The translations under genes and the position numbers were made by a program. From the IMG/VR virus record IMGVR_UViG_3300010885_017513, positions 1-20,127 of that record: 20,127 nucleotides of DNA; one strand, 5' to 3'. Numbering within the stretch: the first letter of the stretch is position 1; each line of letters opens with the position of its first letter. Origin of the DNA: a virus. Below, piece by piece: positions 7,858 through 15,731 of this stretch. The notes beneath the pieces were generated by a model that saw only the letters and a program-made list of their open reading frames with translations, was not told the DNA's origin and ran no database searches.

Positions 7858-9414
7858 ATGGCAACAGAAAAAGTAGTAGTAGATGTTGAAGTAAAAGCAG
7901 CACCTGCAGTAGCATCAGTAAAGAGTTTAAAAGCAGAGTTACGACAAGTAACAAATGAATTATCTAATCTTGAAGAAGGTAGTCAAGCATTTATTGCTGC
8001 AGCAACTAAAGCAGGAGAATTAAAAGATAAAATTGGAGATGTAAAAGATGCAGTAAACGCATTTAATCCTGAAAAGAAATTTCAAGCATTAGCAGGAGTA
8101 GTTGGCATAGCAGCTAATGGATTCGCAGCAATGCAAGGTGCTATGGCATTGATGGGTAGTGAAAGCAAAGACCTTGAAAAAGTAGTTGCAAAAACACAAG
8201 GTGCCATCGCTTTGGCAAGTGGTTTAAATGGATTACTTGGAATGAAAGATGCCTTTAAATTATTAGGCTCACAAGTTCTTAAATTGATTCCTGCATTAAA
8301 CTCAATGGGAGCAGCTATGCTCGGTGCGATTACAGGAGGTATAGCAATTGCCCTGGTTCTTATAATATCTTATTGGAAGGACTTAAAATACTTAATTACA
8401 GGAAGCATTGGAGAGGTTAAATTAAGTTCTCAAGAGATGCTTGATGCAGTTAAAAAAGGCCACGATGAATATAAGAAAGCAGCCAATGAAAGAATGGCTA
8501 TTGCTGAACGTGAAGCAAGATTAAAATTAGATGGTAAAGAATTAGATTTAGAACTTGCAAAAATAGAAAGACAAAAGAAAATTGTTGAAGCAGTAACAAG
8601 TGGAAAACTTGCTGATGAAAAAGTATTAATTGAAGCAGAATATCAAAAGTCTATAAAAGACATTAATAACAAATATGCAAAAGAAGCAGCAGACAAGAAA
8701 AAGAAAGATGATGAAAAGGCTAAATCTGATGCAGAAAAGAAAGCTAAAGCAGAGTACGATTCAAATAAATATTGGGCTGAACAATCTGATAAGACAGTTA
8801 AAAGACAAGCAGAATATAAAATAGAATTTGAAGATTTAAAACAAGCACAATTATTAAAGAATGTTGAAGAGCAAAAGAAGATTGATGATATAAACCAAGA
8901 GAACGCATTAGCTGATATAGAACTTGAAAAACAAAAAGCAGCAGCAAGACAACAATATTTTGAAGAAGGAGCAAATTATTTAAATCAAGCAGCTGATTTA
9001 CTTGGAAAGAATACTGCTGAAGGTAAAGTTTTGGCAGTAGCATCAGCAACTATTTCAACTTACTTATCTGCACAAAAAGCATTCGCATCTTTTGCTGATA
9101 TTCCTTATGTTGGTATTCCATTGGGTATAGCAGCAGCAGGAATTTCAATAGCAGCAGGATTACAAAATATCAATAAAATTTTATCAGTACAAGTACCTGG
9201 CCAAACAGGAGGAGGAGGTGGAGGAATATCAACTCCAACTGCACCAAGTATACCAAGAATTCCTCAATCATTAAGTGGTTCAATGCTTAATCAAAATAAG
9301 CCTATAGATATAAATAATACTAATGCTGTAGGTAAAGTAATAGTGACTGAAACAGATATTACTAATACACAAAATAAAGTAAAAGGTATAATAAGAAAAG
9401 CAACAATAAAATAA
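7858..9414 (+). CDS. Tail tape measure protein
   Basis: The protein has 518 residues. It starts with a short strand (EKVVVDVEVKAA) and coiled helices, then a hydrophobic segment (152-173, GAITGGIAIALVLIISYW). A long charged Lys/Glu/Ala coiled coil follows (about 190-375). A second Ala/Gly-rich hydrophobic region lies at about 393-441, with the STYLSAQKAFAS and GIPLGIAAAGISIAAG patterns seen near the C-terminus of many tape measures. A glycine run (about 450-455) and a Ser/Pro/Ile tail finish the protein. The tape measure sets tail length and forms the core of the tube, and its hydrophobic parts are thought to enter the host membrane. It is short for the family, implying a short-to-medium tail. 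It is last in the tail unit, downstream of the tail-tip candidates, the reverse of the usual order. Confidence 0.85.
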   Translation: MATEKVVVDVEVKAAPAVASVKSLKAELRQVTNELSNLEEGSQAFIAAATKAGELKDKIGDVKDAVNAFNPEKKFQALAGVVGIAANGFAAMQGAMALMGSESKDLEKVVAKTQGAIALASGLNGLLGMKDAFKLLGSQVLKLIPALNSMGAAMLGAITGGIAIALVLIISYWKDLKYLITGSIGEVKLSSQEMLDAVKKGHDEYKKAANERMAIAEREARLKLDGKELDLELAKIERQKKIVEAVTSGKLADEKVLIEAEYQKSIKDINNKYAKEAADKKKKDDEKAKSDAEKKAKAEYDSNKYWAEQSDKTVKRQAEYKIEFEDLKQAQLLKNVEEQKKIDDINQENALADIELEKQKAAARQQYFEEGANYLNQAADLLGKNTAEGKVLAVASATISTYLSAQKAFASFADIPYVGIPLGIAAAGISIAAGLQNINKILSVQVPGQTGGGGGGISTPTAPSIPRIPQSLSGSMLNQNKPIDINNTNAVGKVIVTETDITNTQNKVKGIIRKATIK

Positions 9415-9419
9415 AAAGA

Positions 9420-9428
9420 TATATTATT
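9420..9428 (+). promoter_or_regulatory. TATATTATT element 2, before the protease gene
   Basis: The exact core lies in the 18-base gap after the tape measure stop and ends four bases before the ATG at 9433. The upstream context is A-rich (AAATAAAAAGA). With only four bases to the ATG, a promoter here would give an mRNA with almost no leader. Confidence 0.55.
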
Positions 9429-9432
9429 CAGT

Positions 9433-10014
9433 ATGGAAAAATTACCAATATATAGATTCGTAGTTGGCGAAGATGATGAATGCCAATTAGAGGCAATGGC
9501 TTTAGTAGATAATCCTGCAATAGAATTAAATTGGCAAACATTTAATAACTCAAGAATTAATTTTGTAGCAGACAAAGAAAAAAGAGTTATAAGTGGAGCA
9601 TTGATGGTAGCTGATTTGCCAATTTATAGAAGAGATGAAAGTGGTGAATATTATGGAGTTTTTACTGCGATAGATATATATAACCTACGAAATAAATTCT
9701 TCAAGCATTCAAAGGATAAAGAGGTAAATATGATGCACGATTCTAATAAGATGTTAGATGGTGTTTATATGATTGAAAATTTTATAATTGATAGTTCAAG
9801 AAATATAAATTCACCAAAAGGATTCAATCTTACAGATGGAAGTTGGTTCGGTTCATATAAAGTAGATAACGAAGATGTATGGAATAATTTTATAAAGACA
9901 GGAGAGTTCAAAGGATTTAGTGTTGAAGGAGTATTTAAGACAGAAAAAATAGCTGAAAAACCTAAAGATATTATTGAGGAAATGATTGATATTGTTAAAC
10001 AAATAGACATTTAA
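9433..10014 (+). CDS. Prohead maturation protease, XkdF-like
   Basis: The protein has 193 residues. The central and C-terminal parts match the XkdF-like phage serine protease pattern: a histidine in MMHD (H102), then GSWFGSYKVDNEDVW (136-150), then GEFKGFSVEG with the probable catalytic S163. Such enzymes cleave scaffold and capsid N-termini during prohead maturation. The N-terminal segment DECQLEAMALVDNPAI is also typical of this family. It lies immediately before the scaffold and capsid genes, the expected partner order. It has its own TATATTATT element and is separated from the scaffold gene by another one. The histidine/serine assignments come from motif reading and are not verified. Confidence 0.8.
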   Translation: MEKLPIYRFVVGEDDECQLEAMALVDNPAIELNWQTFNNSRINFVADKEKRVISGALMVADLPIYRRDESGEYYGVFTAIDIYNLRNKFFKHSKDKEVNMMHDSNKMLDGVYMIENFIIDSSRNINSPKGFNLTDGSWFGSYKVDNEDVWNNFIKTGEFKGFSVEGVFKTEKIAEKPKDIIEEMIDIVKQIDI

Positions 10015-10032
10015 ACAAAAAAATAAATTAAG

Positions 10033-10041
10033 TATATTATT
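10033..10041 (+). promoter_or_regulatory. TATATTATT element 3, before the scaffold/capsid unit
   Basis: The exact core, in the context AAATTAAG-core-AAG, lies in a 46-base gap and ends 19 bases before the ATG at 10061. It would drive the scaffold, capsid and tail-tube genes, the block expected to need the highest expression. Confidence 0.6.
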
Positions 10042-10060
10042 AAGCAAATAAAATAAACAA

Positions 10061-10624
10061 ATGACAAAATTTAACGCATTCGCAAAAATAAAAGCATTAT
10101 TCGCAAACGAAAATTTTAATGATGCTAAATTAGCAGATGGAACATTAATTCAATGGGAAGGAGATTTAGCAGAAGGAGTGGCAATAATGACTATTGATAC
10201 TGATGGAAACACTTTACCAATTGCAGATGGAACTTACACTATGGAAGATGGAAGTGAAGTTTATACAATGGGTGGATTAGTAACAAAGATTGAACCTGCA
10301 TCAGAAGATGTTAATGGAGAGAATCCTGCAGAAGCACCTGAAACAATGGCTGTTTCTGATACATCAATGTTAGAAGAAAGATTAGCTGCTTGTGAAACTA
10401 AAATGGCAGATATGGAAAAGAAGATGCAAGAAATGTTATCAGCAGTTGAGATGGAAAGTCAAAATGTTGATTCTAAATTTAATGAAATTAAAGAGATTGT
10501 TGAAACTATTGCAGATGAACCAATAGTAGTTGCTGAAGCACCAAAGAATTCAACTTTTAAGAAAGCAAAACCTTCAAAAACTGCAGCAGAAAAAATTGCA
10601 GATTGGAAAAATAGTTTAAAATAA
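10061..10624 (+). CDS. Putative capsid scaffolding protein
   Basis: The protein has 187 acidic residues. Residues 20-80 are a small beta-rich, Asp/Gly-rich part. Residues 103-150 form a probable coiled coil (MLEERLAACETKMADMEKK and on). The C-terminus (165-187) is basic, with KKAKPSKTAAEKIADWK. A central coiled coil and a basic C-terminal capsid-binding tail are the usual architecture of scaffolds, and the gene sits between the prohead protease and the major capsid protein. Scaffolds guide capsid assembly and are then cleaved and expelled. There is no detectable enzymatic motif. The assignment rests on position and architecture. Confidence 0.7.
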   Translation: MTKFNAFAKIKALFANENFNDAKLADGTLIQWEGDLAEGVAIMTIDTDGNTLPIADGTYTMEDGSEVYTMGGLVTKIEPASEDVNGENPAEAPETMAVSDTSMLEERLAACETKMADMEKKMQEMLSAVEMESQNVDSKFNEIKEIVETIADEPIVVAEAPKNSTFKKAKPSKTAAEKIADWKNSLK

Positions 10625-10651
10625 TATAAACCTTAAAATTAATATAAAGAA

Positions 10652-11593
10652 ATGGCATTTAACGTAACCAGTCTAACCAACTATTCTAATCCGAACGAGA
10701 ATGTTCTGATTACAAAAGCAATGTTTGAAGCAAAAACTGCTTCAAGAATGACTCCATTAACAGGAGTAAAATCAACAATAGAAGTTCCTACTTTAGCCGA
10801 TACATTATTTTGGCAAGATGGTTCAACTTGTGGCTTCTCTGCAAGTGGTAATACATCAATTAGTGGTAGAACTTTAACTATTGGAAAAATCAAAGTAAAT
10901 AAAGAATGGTGTATCAAAGATTTAGAATCTAAATATACACAATTATTATTGAAGCCAGGCAGTCAATATGATGCATTGCCAGGAGGTATTGACCAAGCAT
11001 TCGTGAATACAGTTATCGGTACTAACGGAGAGCAAATGGAAGTAGCAATTTGGCAAGGTGATACCACAAGTGGTAATCCTAACTTAAACAAATTTGATGG
11101 TTTAGTGAAAATTATCAACGCAGCATCAGGTACTACCCAAGCTAATGCAACTGCTTATGTAAGTGCAGTAGCAACTGCAATAACTGAAGCAAATATAATC
11201 TCAATTTTACAAGGAGTTTATAAAGCAATTCCTATCGCATTATTGAACAAATCTGATTTAAAAGTAAATGTAGGAATTCACATTTTCAGATTGTATCAAA
11301 TCGCATTAACTAATGCAAATTTATTCAACTACAAGACTGTTGATAGTGCATTAGGTGAAATGAAGATTCACGGAACAGATGTTACTATTGTGGCTTGTCC
11401 AGGTTTAAATAACATAAATGCAATCTATGCTTTACAAGATGCAAATATGTTCTTGGGAATGGATTTAGAGAACGAAGAAGAAGCATTCAAGTTTTGGTAT
11501 TCTATGGATTTTGATTTGGTAAGATTCAAAATGGAATTCAAATATGGTGTTCAAGTTTCTCAAGTTGCAGAAATCGTTAAATTTACAATATAA
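10652..11593 (+). CDS. Major capsid protein (probably HK97 fold)
   Basis: The protein has 313 residues with no membrane segment. Near the start it has TKAMFEAKTASRMTPLTGVKS, then a beta-rich region with KVNKEWCIKDLESKY and, later, HIFRLYQIALTNANLFNY. It ends with the strand-rich FWYSMDFDLVRFKMEFKYG segment. This helix-then-beta layout, the length, and the position directly after protease and scaffold support the major capsid protein. I saw no obvious fusion or decoration domain. A partial match to the promoter context (AAAATTAATATA) lies just upstream, but without the full element. A perfect hairpin follows the stop codon. Confidence 0.85.
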   Translation: MAFNVTSLTNYSNPNENVLITKAMFEAKTASRMTPLTGVKSTIEVPTLADTLFWQDGSTCGFSASGNTSISGRTLTIGKIKVNKEWCIKDLESKYTQLLLKPGSQYDALPGGIDQAFVNTVIGTNGEQMEVAIWQGDTTSGNPNLNKFDGLVKIINAASGTTQANATAYVSAVATAITEANIISILQGVYKAIPIALLNKSDLKVNVGIHIFRLYQIALTNANLFNYKTVDSALGEMKIHGTDVTIVACPGLNNINAIYALQDANMFLGMDLENEEEAFKFWYSMDFDLVRFKMEFKYGVQVSQVAEIVKFTI

Positions 11594-11599
11594 TTAACC

Positions 11600-11628
11600 A
11601 AGTGGAGTAGCTAATAACTACTCCACTT
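11600..11628 (+). terminator. Hairpin after the capsid gene (weak terminator or processing site)
   Basis: A perfect 11-bp stem (AAGTGGAGTAG at 11600-11610 with CTACTCCACTT at 11618-11628) encloses a seven-base loop, starting seven bases after the capsid stop. Only a few T residues follow, so termination is likely partial. It may instead stabilise the 3' end of the capsid mRNA while allowing reading into the gene at 11643, which has no promoter element of its own. Confidence 0.65.
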
Positions 11629-11642
11629 TAATAAATAAAAAT

Positions 11643-12161
11643 ATGGCTTGTGCAATCGTTTCAAACTATGCTCTTGACTGCAAAGATACAGTAGGAGGAA
11701 TAAAAAATTTATACATTACTGAATTAGGTAATGTAACTGCATATGCTGAAAATGCAAGTGGAATCGTTTCAGCAATAACAAAAGCAACAGGAACTAAATT
11801 CTATAAATATGAATTAGAGCCTCGTGGTGCAAATAATACATCAGTAGCAATACAATCAGACCCGACAATCGGTACTGTTGCTTATGAGCAAACTATTACT
11901 GCAAATTTCTTAAAGATGCAACAAGCGACATCTGCAAAATTAGCATTGTTAATTCAAAACAGATGTGTAATAATTGTAGAGATGAAATCAGGACAAGCAT
12001 TTATTTTCGGTAAAGAAAATGGTATGCAAGTTTCGGGTGGAACTGCTACAAGTGGTGGTGCTATGAATGAGTTCAATGGCTATACTTTGACTTTTATGGG
12101 ACAAGAAAAAGCATTCTCTCAAGAAGCATTAGCATCTTTATTAGGAACAATTACTGCATAA
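11643..12161 (+). CDS. Putative major tail (tube) protein
   Basis: The protein has 172 residues. A beta-rich body (GGIKNLYITELGNVTAY, then KFYKYELEP and TVAYEQTITANFLKM) ends in a segment with VIIVEMKSGQAFIFG, a Gly-rich loop and GYTLTFMGQEKA. This size and all-beta layout fit siphovirus tail-tube subunits, which polymerise around the tape measure. It lies right after the capsid gene and just before a strong terminator, as expected for a highly expressed structural gene. The tail chaperone is encoded about 8 kb upstream in another unit. A head decoration protein is the main alternative. Confidence 0.6.
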   Translation: MACAIVSNYALDCKDTVGGIKNLYITELGNVTAYAENASGIVSAITKATGTKFYKYELEPRGANNTSVAIQSDPTIGTVAYEQTITANFLKMQQATSAKLALLIQNRCVIIVEMKSGQAFIFGKENGMQVSGGTATSGGAMNEFNGYTLTFMGQEKAFSQEALASLLGTITA

Positions 12162-12184
12162 ATTCTTTTCATTGTTTTCATAAT

Positions 12185-12216
12185 TAAGCCTACTCATATA
12201 GAGTAGGTTTTTTTTT
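12185..12216 (+). terminator. Strong intrinsic terminator
   Basis: The stem CCTACTC (12189-12195) pairs with GAGTAGG (12201-12207) across a five-base ATATA loop. The pairing extends outward through G-T and A-T pairs, and nine consecutive T residues follow (12208-12216). It lies about 25 bases after the tail-tube gene and closes the scaffold-capsid-tail tube unit. The sequence resembles the hairpin after the capsid gene (shared ACTCC/GGAGT-type core). Confidence 0.9.
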
Positions 12217-12237
12217 GCTTGTAAAAATATAAATTAG

Positions 12238-12246
12238 TATATTATT
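12238..12246 (+). promoter_or_regulatory. TATATTATT element 4, restart after the terminator
   Basis: The exact core lies 21 bases after the T-run of the terminator and four bases before the ATG at 12251. Because transcription should stop just upstream, new initiation is needed here, which makes this the best positional support for a promoter role. A TTTG sits about 20 bases upstream (12214-12217), reminiscent of the -33 box of Bacteroidota promoters, but it is not shared by the other copies. Confidence 0.65.
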
Positions 12247-12250
12247 AGAT

Positions 12251-12667
12251 ATGATAAAGTTTAACAAATCAGCTACCAATAATGTAGTAGTAACTTTAAA
12301 AGAGAATTCAACTATTGCTAATCCGATTTATTTATTTAAATTTGTAAGCCAACAAACAAAAGTAAATTATTATTTTATTGGAACTGATATAAGTGCATAC
12401 AAAGATAGATATAATCAATTTACAATAGTAGAAAAGCCAGGTGCTAATACTTTAAATGGAGAGATTACATTAGGTTCTGAAGGGTTCTATGATTATAAAG
12501 TTTATCAAACAAATTTAACTAACACAAGTGGACTTGCTAATGCAGAAGCAGCAGTTCCAAATATAACAAAAGAAGTAGAAGATGGATTAGTGTATGTTGT
12601 ATTCGCAGCAAATACTAATATAACATATAATTCAATAGATAATACGTTAATAGTTTACCAACCATAA
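12251..12667 (+). CDS. Small beta-rich structural protein of unknown function
   Basis: The protein has 138 residues and is predicted largely beta, with TNNVVVTLKENSTIANPIY, then an aromatic LFKFVSQQTKVNYYFIG strand pair and the conserved-looking DRYNQFTIVE and GFYDYKVYQT. It has no cysteines, signal peptide or membrane segment. I associate this pattern with unnamed proteins in Bacteroidota phages near the portal, but the role is unknown; a capsid decoration or neck protein is possible. It is the first gene of its unit, and the portal gene starts one base after its stop, so co-translation with the portal is likely. Confidence 0.6.
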   Translation: MIKFNKSATNNVVVTLKENSTIANPIYLFKFVSQQTKVNYYFIGTDISAYKDRYNQFTIVEKPGANTLNGEITLGSEGFYDYKVYQTNLTNTSGLANAEAAVPNITKEVEDGLVYVVFAANTNITYNSIDNTLIVYQP

Positions 12668-12668
12668 T

Positions 12669-14660
12669 ATGTATAAGAATTCAGTAATAAAAATAAGTTT
12701 TACAAATGACAAAGTACCAATGTTTGTAGAACAAAGAGGTAAAGATTTTATCAAGTATGGTGAAACAAATGACTATCCTGAATATTTAGTAACTCTATTT
12801 AATAGGAGTGCTAAACACAATGCCATTATTACATCAAAACAATTGTATATTAATGGACAAGGATTTATGTTTGACCAAACAGATATGGAAGGAAAAGATA
12901 TCATATCTCTCCAAGCATTTATAGACAATCCTAATTCGTATGAAACTTTAAATGACCTATTATCAAAGACAAGTTTAGATTGTGAATTATTTGGTGGTTG
13001 TTATTTAAAAGTAGTAGGTAGAAAAGGTGGAAAAGGATACGATATTTATCACGTTGATTACTGCAAAATAAGAAGCAATTATGATAATACTGAATTCTAT
13101 TTAAGTAATGAATGGATAGATGAAAATGGGGTAGAAAAACATAATCCATTTATTGAAAAAACTTATCCTCCATTTGATTCTAATGCAAAAAAACAAGCAG
13201 AATCAATCTATTATTACAAATCTTATAGGCCAAATTTAAATACATATACTTTACCTGAATATATTGGGGCAGTTCCTGCAATTATAACAGATGCAGAGAT
13301 AGCGAATTTCCATCGTGCAGAGATTCAGAATGGATTCAAAGGAAGTAAGATGATTACTTTTATGAATGGTGTTCCATCTGATGATGAAATGAAAGTTACT
13401 GAAAGAAAATTAAAGAACAAATTTACATCCACAGACTCTGCAGGAAGTATTGTTATTGATTTTGTTGATGACCCAATGAGAGCAGCTAAAATTGATGATT
13501 TAAATGCAGGAGATTTTGCTCAAAAATATGAAGCGTTAAACGAAACTATTCAGCAAGAGATATTTGTTGGCCATAAAATCACATCACCTATGATATTCGG
13601 AGTAAGAGTACCAGGTCAATTAGGTGGAAGAGATGAAATGATAGATGCGTACAATATATTCTCTGCAACTTATATCTCGCCAAAACAAAAGATACAGACA
13701 AATATCTATAATTTATTTGCTCCGATAAAAGGTAAGTTAGAGATTAAGCCATTAGAACCTATTATGCCTAATTTTAGTGAATCTACTTTGATGAGTATAT
13801 TGACTAAAGATGAGATGCGAGATATTATTGGAAGGAAACCATTAGAGATTAAGAATGTAACATCTACAGTAGCTGATTCATTAGGTGCATTAAGTCCTTT
13901 AGTTGCTACAAAAGTATTGAATCAATTAACTCCTAATGAAGTAAGAGCAATCATTGGTAAGCCAGGATTAGAAGGAGGTGACACAATAGTTCCAAGTACA
14001 GATGTAACTAATCCTGTATCAGCATCAAATGACCAAAGAATGTGTAATCACGAATTTACTTCTGCTCAAGATAAGTTAGATTTAGAAGTATTTATGAAAT
14101 ATGGAGAATCAGCAGATAATTTTGTAAGTATAAAACGCAAAAAAACAATGTTATCGAGCCAAGATTTCGCTATGACTGATGGTGAGAAAGCAGTATTAGA
14201 TTTAATTAAAAAGAATCCAAATATAAGCAAAGAAAATATTGGTAAAATACTTGGATTAAATATGAATAATGTTGAAGGAATGTTGGAAACTTTAATTGGA
14301 GAAAAATCAATTACAGAAAACAATGGATTACTTAATATAACAACTAAAGGAAATGCATTGAAATTGCCAACTTTTGAAGAATTATTGATACGTTATAAAT
14401 ATGAATTGAGAGATTCTGCACCTGATTTAGTTGAAGGAGGAAGTAGTAGAGAGTTTTGCCAGGCAATGATGGATAATCCTCGTTACTTTACAAGAGAAGA
14501 TATCATAAATATAGGTAAAGATTTAGGACAATTATATGGAATATCTAATTATGATGCATTCACTCGTAGAGGTGGATGGTATCACGACCCTTTAAAGAAT
14601 GTAAACTTGCCTTATTGTAGGCATATTTGGGTTCAATCTATTGTAAAAAAAATTAAATAA
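12669..14660 (+). CDS. Portal protein with a C-terminal winged-helix-like and unknown domain extension
   Basis: The protein has 663 residues. Residues 1-365 match a portal core: YGETNDYPEYLVTLFNRSAKHNAII near the start, the stem/clip region with FHRAEIQNGFKGSKMITFMNG, and HKITSPMIFGVRVPGQLGGRD, typical of Bacteroidota phage portals. Two similar segments follow (376-393 and 418-437), both with LTxxExRxIIG. Residues about 500-562 look like a winged helix (DGEKAVLDLIKKNPNISKEN, then IGKILGLNMNNVEGMLETLI and a short wing). The last ~90 residues (566-654) contain SREFCQAMM, FTREDI, RRGGWYHD and PYCRHIW and resemble a Cys/His end domain seen in phage head proteins, but I cannot name it. The portal is the DNA gateway and packaging docking point. 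It lies downstream of the capsid gene, an unusual location. Confidence 0.85.
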   Translation: MYKNSVIKISFTNDKVPMFVEQRGKDFIKYGETNDYPEYLVTLFNRSAKHNAIITSKQLYINGQGFMFDQTDMEGKDIISLQAFIDNPNSYETLNDLLSKTSLDCELFGGCYLKVVGRKGGKGYDIYHVDYCKIRSNYDNTEFYLSNEWIDENGVEKHNPFIEKTYPPFDSNAKKQAESIYYYKSYRPNLNTYTLPEYIGAVPAIITDAEIANFHRAEIQNGFKGSKMITFMNGVPSDDEMKVTERKLKNKFTSTDSAGSIVIDFVDDPMRAAKIDDLNAGDFAQKYEALNETIQQEIFVGHKITSPMIFGVRVPGQLGGRDEMIDAYNIFSATYISPKQKIQTNIYNLFAPIKGKLEIKPLEPIMPNFSESTLMSILTKDEMRDIIGRKPLEIKNVTSTVADSLGALSPLVATKVLNQLTPNEVRAIIGKPGLEGGDTIVPSTDVTNPVSASNDQRMCNHEFTSAQDKLDLEVFMKYGESADNFVSIKRKKTMLSSQDFAMTDGEKAVLDLIKKNPNISKENIGKILGLNMNNVEGMLETLIGEKSITENNGLLNITTKGNALKLPTFEELLIRYKYELRDSAPDLVEGGSSREFCQAMMDNPRYFTREDIINIGKDLGQLYGISNYDAFTRRGGWYHDPLKNVNLPYCRHIWVQSIVKKIK

Positions 14661-14668
14661 ATAAAAAA

Positions 14669-15262
14669 ATGGCTGAAGTTTTATTTTTAAGCGAACAAAC
14701 CTTGAAAGATAGGTCTGTTTTACAAGATAATGTGGATATGAAAGTAGTTAAGCCTACGATAATGGATGTACAGAAGTATTATGTATTACCGATAATGGGA
14801 ACTCAACTGTATAATGAAGTAATAAATCAGATAAAAACAAGCACTTTAACTGCTTTAAATACTACTTTATTGAATGATTATATAACTGATGTAATGGTTT
14901 GGTATTGTAGAATGGAATTACCAATGGCAATGAACTATAAATACTTTAATAAAGCCATAGGAACGCAGAATGCAGATAATATGCAACCAGCAACAATGCA
15001 AGATATTGAGGTAATAATGAATGATGCAAGAAATAAAGCACAAGTTTATGCCCAAAGAATGACAAATTATCTACTCGCTAATACTGTAAAATATCCATTA
15101 TACTTAAACCAAGTTAATACAAGTGTAGATACTATATTTGCTAAACAAAACAACTATAATAGTGGACTTGTATTGGGTGATAATAATGGATGCAATGGTG
15201 AATTTAATTTTAAAGGTATAAGAATCCAACCAAGCGAAAAGAGATGTTCTTGGTGCTATTAA
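14669..15262 (+). CDS. Head-tail connector / adaptor protein (DUF6712-like)
   Basis: The protein has 197 helical residues. The N-terminal LFLSEQTLKDRSVLQDNVDMK, followed by VVKPTIMDVQKYYVLPIMGTQLYNEV, is the hallmark I associate with DUF6712-type proteins of Bacteroidota phages, which occupy the position of gp6-like neck adaptors. The C-terminal end is Cys-containing (NNGCNGEF, RCSWCY), with three cysteines that might bind metal. It follows the portal closely (stop at 14660) and precedes the tail-terminator candidate, the expected neck order. The role is to extend the portal ring for tail attachment. Confidence 0.7.
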   Translation: MAEVLFLSEQTLKDRSVLQDNVDMKVVKPTIMDVQKYYVLPIMGTQLYNEVINQIKTSTLTALNTTLLNDYITDVMVWYCRMELPMAMNYKYFNKAIGTQNADNMQPATMQDIEVIMNDARNKAQVYAQRMTNYLLANTVKYPLYLNQVNTSVDTIFAKQNNYNSGLVLGDNNGCNGEFNFKGIRIQPSEKRCSWCY

Positions 15263-15276
15263 AATAAATAAAAATT

Positions 15277-15720
15277 ATGCAATTTTATACATTAAACCAG
15301 GTTCTAAATCTTATAGAAAGTATTTCAAATAATCACGCACAAGTTAATCTTTATAATTTTGGGCAAGACACAGAAATAAGTGCAAAAGAACAAGAAAGAT
15401 ATCCTCTTGTTTGGGCTGATGTAAAGGATTCAAATATTGAAAACTACACATTACATCTAACAATTGATTTGATGGTATTAGACATCATTAAATCGTATAA
15501 TTTTAATGAAAAAGATATATTATCTGATACATTAAGTATTGCTCAAGACATATATGCACAATTGGCATCGTACGAATATCAAGATTATTTTATATTAGAC
15601 ACGAATGTTCAATTAGTTGTAATGAGAGAAGCATTACCTGACCTTGTAAATGGTTGGAAGATGACTTTAAATTTCCAATTAATGCAAGATAGAAATAGAT
15701 GCCAAGTTCCAACTAAATAA
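15277..15720 (+). CDS. Putative tail terminator / neck protein
   Basis: The protein has 147 residues with an alpha/beta pattern. YPLVWADVKDSN is followed by a strand pair (NYTLHLTIDLMVLDIIKS), a helix (DTLSIAQDIYAQLASYEY) and a closing strand pair (DLVNGWKMTLNFQLMQDRNRC). This size and layout fit tail terminators, small proteins that cap the tail tube and dock it to the neck. It follows the adaptor gene and closes the head-neck unit, with the next TATATTATT element starting 11 bases after its stop. Similarity is by fold pattern only, so confidence is moderate. Confidence 0.55.
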   Translation: MQFYTLNQVLNLIESISNNHAQVNLYNFGQDTEISAKEQERYPLVWADVKDSNIENYTLHLTIDLMVLDIIKSYNFNEKDILSDTLSIAQDIYAQLASYEYQDYFILDTNVQLVVMREALPDLVNGWKMTLNFQLMQDRNRCQVPTK

Positions 15721-15731
15721 AAAGAATTAAA

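Noticed and set aside
9765-10010. Reverse-strand open frames within the protease gene
   Set aside because: They lie fully inside the XkdF-like protease, have no promoter or protein-like features, and are by-products of AT-rich sequence.
10625-10651. Promoter element before the capsid gene
   Set aside because: The gap has AAAATTAATATA, similar to the upstream flank, but lacks the TATATTATT core, so I did not call it.
14066-14323. Reverse-strand open frame opposite the portal winged-helix region
   Set aside because: It is low-complexity and hydrophobic, typical of an antisense shadow of a real coding frame.
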